NCBI GenBank assembly: GCA_001788495.1
Contig: MGCF01000132.1
Coordinates: forward strand, 38,378 to 91,180
Reading direction: 5' to 3'
DNA: 52,803 nucleotides
Origin: Candidatus Rokubacteria bacterium RIFCSPLOWO2_02_FULL_73_56
GTDB taxonomy: Bacteria > Methylomirabilota > Methylomirabilia > Rokubacteriales > CSP1-6
A program made the translations under genes and the position numbers. The notes below the pieces were generated by a model. That model worked only from the letters and a program-made list of their open reading frames with translations, was not told the DNA's origin and searched no databases. Below are positions 51,917-52,803 of the stretch, in pieces (position 1 is the stretch's first letter; each line of letters opens with the position of its first letter).

Positions 51917-51926
51917 ATGATACCAT
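51917..51926. promoter_or_regulatory. Overlapping divergent -10 boxes
   Basis: The ten bases ATGATACCAT contain TATCAT on the minus strand (51922-51917) and TACCAT on the plus strand (51921-51926, with a TG extension at 51918-51919). Each hexamer ends exactly 9 nt before its start codon (51907 minus, 51936 plus), and neither gene has a Shine-Dalgarno sequence. Confidence 0.5.
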
Positions 51927-51935
51927 GCGCCCGGC

Positions 51936-52733
51936 ATGCGGGTCGGGGTCGCGGGTCTCGGCGTGATCGGGCGGGCCGTGTGCCGCGCCCTCGACGAGGG
52001 CATCGCGGGCCTGCGCCTGGCCGGAGCGACCGCGCGCGACCGCGAGAAGGCCGAGCGGTTCCTCGAGAGCCTTCGCGCGCCCGCGCCGTTCCTGCCGTTC
52101 GACGCGCTGCTCGCGGCCTCCGAGCTGATCGTCGAGGCCTCGACCCAGGCGCACCTCGCGGAGATCGCCCCGAAGACGCTCGCCGCCGGCCGCGACCTCG
52201 TCGTGCTCTCGGCCGGCGGACTCCTCGGGCGCCAGGACTGGGTGGACCTGGCGGCGGCCCACGGCTGCCGCATCCTCGTCCCCTCGGCGGCCATCGCGGG
52301 GCTCGACGGCGTCAAGGGCGCGCGCGTCGGCACGATCACCTCGGTCACGATGGAGACGCGCAAGCCGCCCGCCGGGCTCGCCGGCGCGCCGTGGGTCGTC
52401 GCGCAGCGGATCGACCTCGCCGCGATCACGACGGAGACGCTGATCTTCGAGGGGACGGCGGCCGAGGCGTGCCGCGCGTTCCCCGCGAACGTGAACGTCG
52501 TGGCCGCGCTCTCGCTGGCCGGCGTCGGCCCCGAGCGCACCCGCATCAAGGTCTTCGCCGCGCCGGAGCAGCCGATGAACCGCCACCGCATCACGGTCGA
52601 GGGGGAATTCGGGCGGCTCGCCGTCGAGATCGAGAACGTGCCCTCGGAGAACCCGCGCACCGGCAAGCTCTCCTACCTCTCGACGATCGCGCTGCTGCGC
52701 GAGCTCGGCGCCACGCTCCGCGTCGGCACCTGA
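51936..52733 (+). CDS. nadX: L-aspartate dehydrogenase (NadX-like)
   Basis: This 265-residue protein has an N-terminal Rossmann fold (VGVAGLGVIGRAVCRAL) and the conserved ASTQAHL segment. The diagnostic catalytic region is PSAAIAGLDGVKGA followed by CRAFPANVNVVAALSLAGVGPERTRIKVFAAPEQPMNRHRITVEGEFG, with the catalytic histidine in NRHRI. The enzyme converts L-aspartate to iminoaspartate with NAD(P)+, which can replace NadB in NAD biosynthesis; no nadA or nadC is nearby. Single gene, divergent from the TIGR02757 operon. Confidence 0.92.
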   Translation: MRVGVAGLGVIGRAVCRALDEGIAGLRLAGATARDREKAERFLESLRAPAPFLPFDALLAASELIVEASTQAHLAEIAPKTLAAGRDLVVLSAGGLLGRQDWVDLAAAHGCRILVPSAAIAGLDGVKGARVGTITSVTMETRKPPAGLAGAPWVVAQRIDLAAITTETLIFEGTAAEACRAFPANVNVVAALSLAGVGPERTRIKVFAAPEQPMNRHRITVEGEFGRLAVEIENVPSENPRTGKLSYLSTIALLRELGATLRVGT

Positions 52734-52770
52734 CGCGCGTGGCGCACGCGGCCGCGCCTGATCCCGCGCC

Positions 52771-52803
52771 TCAGAGGGTGTGAAGGAATCGGGCACACGC
52801 AAT
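52771..52803 (+). repeat. Dispersed repeat R4 (cut by window edge)
   Basis: These 33 nt are identical to 25470-25502 except for one base and begin 37 nt after the aspartate dehydrogenase stop. The match reaches the last base of the window, so the element probably continues. Confidence 0.75.

Noticed and set aside
50871-52802. A 643-residue minus-strand frame covering aspartate dehydrogenase
   Set aside because: It is antisense to a clear NadX-type protein, and its first codons lie in repeat R4.

Overview
The window is 52.8 kb of very GC-rich bacterial DNA, densely packed with housekeeping and accessory genes. It carries no rRNA or tRNA gene, CRISPR array or intact transposon that I could find. 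The cell is probably a diderm: there is a lipoprotein LptE for LPS assembly, a TolC/MacA/MacB-type tripartite export system and several signal peptides. The class II (B12-dependent) ribonucleotide reductase, F420/luciferase-like oxidoreductase, Memo protein and overall base composition resemble uncultivated high-GC soil lineages such as Rokubacteria/Methylomirabilota. That placement is an inference from gene content and was not tested by phylogeny.

Layout. 1-8.2 kb: a partial XerD-type recombinase and murJ, then rpsT divergent from murJ, then the tightly overlapped run leuS-lptE-holA-ceramidase (minus strand). 8.2-20 kb (minus strand): a repair operon (HNH nuclease-uvrB-uvrC-small secreted protein) behind a near-consensus promoter; ppx; a cytochrome c with its own promoter and terminator; an NCS2-type permease; a small unknown gene; and nrdJ interrupted by a 431-residue homing-endonuclease intein and preceded by a probable tandem NrdR operator. 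20-25.2 kb (plus strand): tolC-macA-macB(ATPase)-macB(permease). 25.2-31 kb: acyl-CoA dehydrogenase, a TetR-C-like protein, a TPR protein, endonuclease III, an SRPBCC protein and an EamA transporter, with two non-coding stretches filled with repeats. 30.7-39.8 kb (minus strand): a nine-gene coupled operon, corA-panE-two ABC half-exporters-alkyltransferase-like protein-LLM oxidoreductase-SDR-UPF0282-peroxiredoxin. The peroxiredoxin has an in-frame TGA exactly at its catalytic cysteine position and is best read as a selenoprotein. 39.8-41.2 kb (plus strand): inositol monophosphatase family and DUF2889. 41.3-51.9 kb (minus strand): a second long operon running from a TIGR02757 protein through rmuC, a sodium/solute symporter, a small unknown, an M20 peptidase, Memo and DUF1285 to two thiamine-diphosphate enzymes. 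51.9 kb to the end: L-aspartate dehydrogenase (plus strand) and a dispersed repeat cut by the window edge.

The main unusual signals are as follows. (i) The selenocysteine peroxiredoxin. (ii) A family of long palindromic elements (28761-28834, 29087-29261, 41185-41314) whose terminal TAG serves as the stop codon of adjacent genes in three cases. (iii) A dispersed hairpin repeat inserted in frame inside leuS that matches an intergenic copy at 25.5 kb. (iv) Recurrent -10 hexamers 6-16 nt before start codons, which imply widespread leaderless or very short-leader transcription, including two divergent pairs with overlapping -10 boxes. (v) Two genes whose best start is a CTG. (vi) A periplasmic adaptor with an inserted LTxxQ-like segment.

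Convergent gene ends hold most of the repeats, so these may act as bidirectional terminators. Most minus-strand genes are joined by ATGA/GTGA overlaps, which suggests translational coupling throughout.
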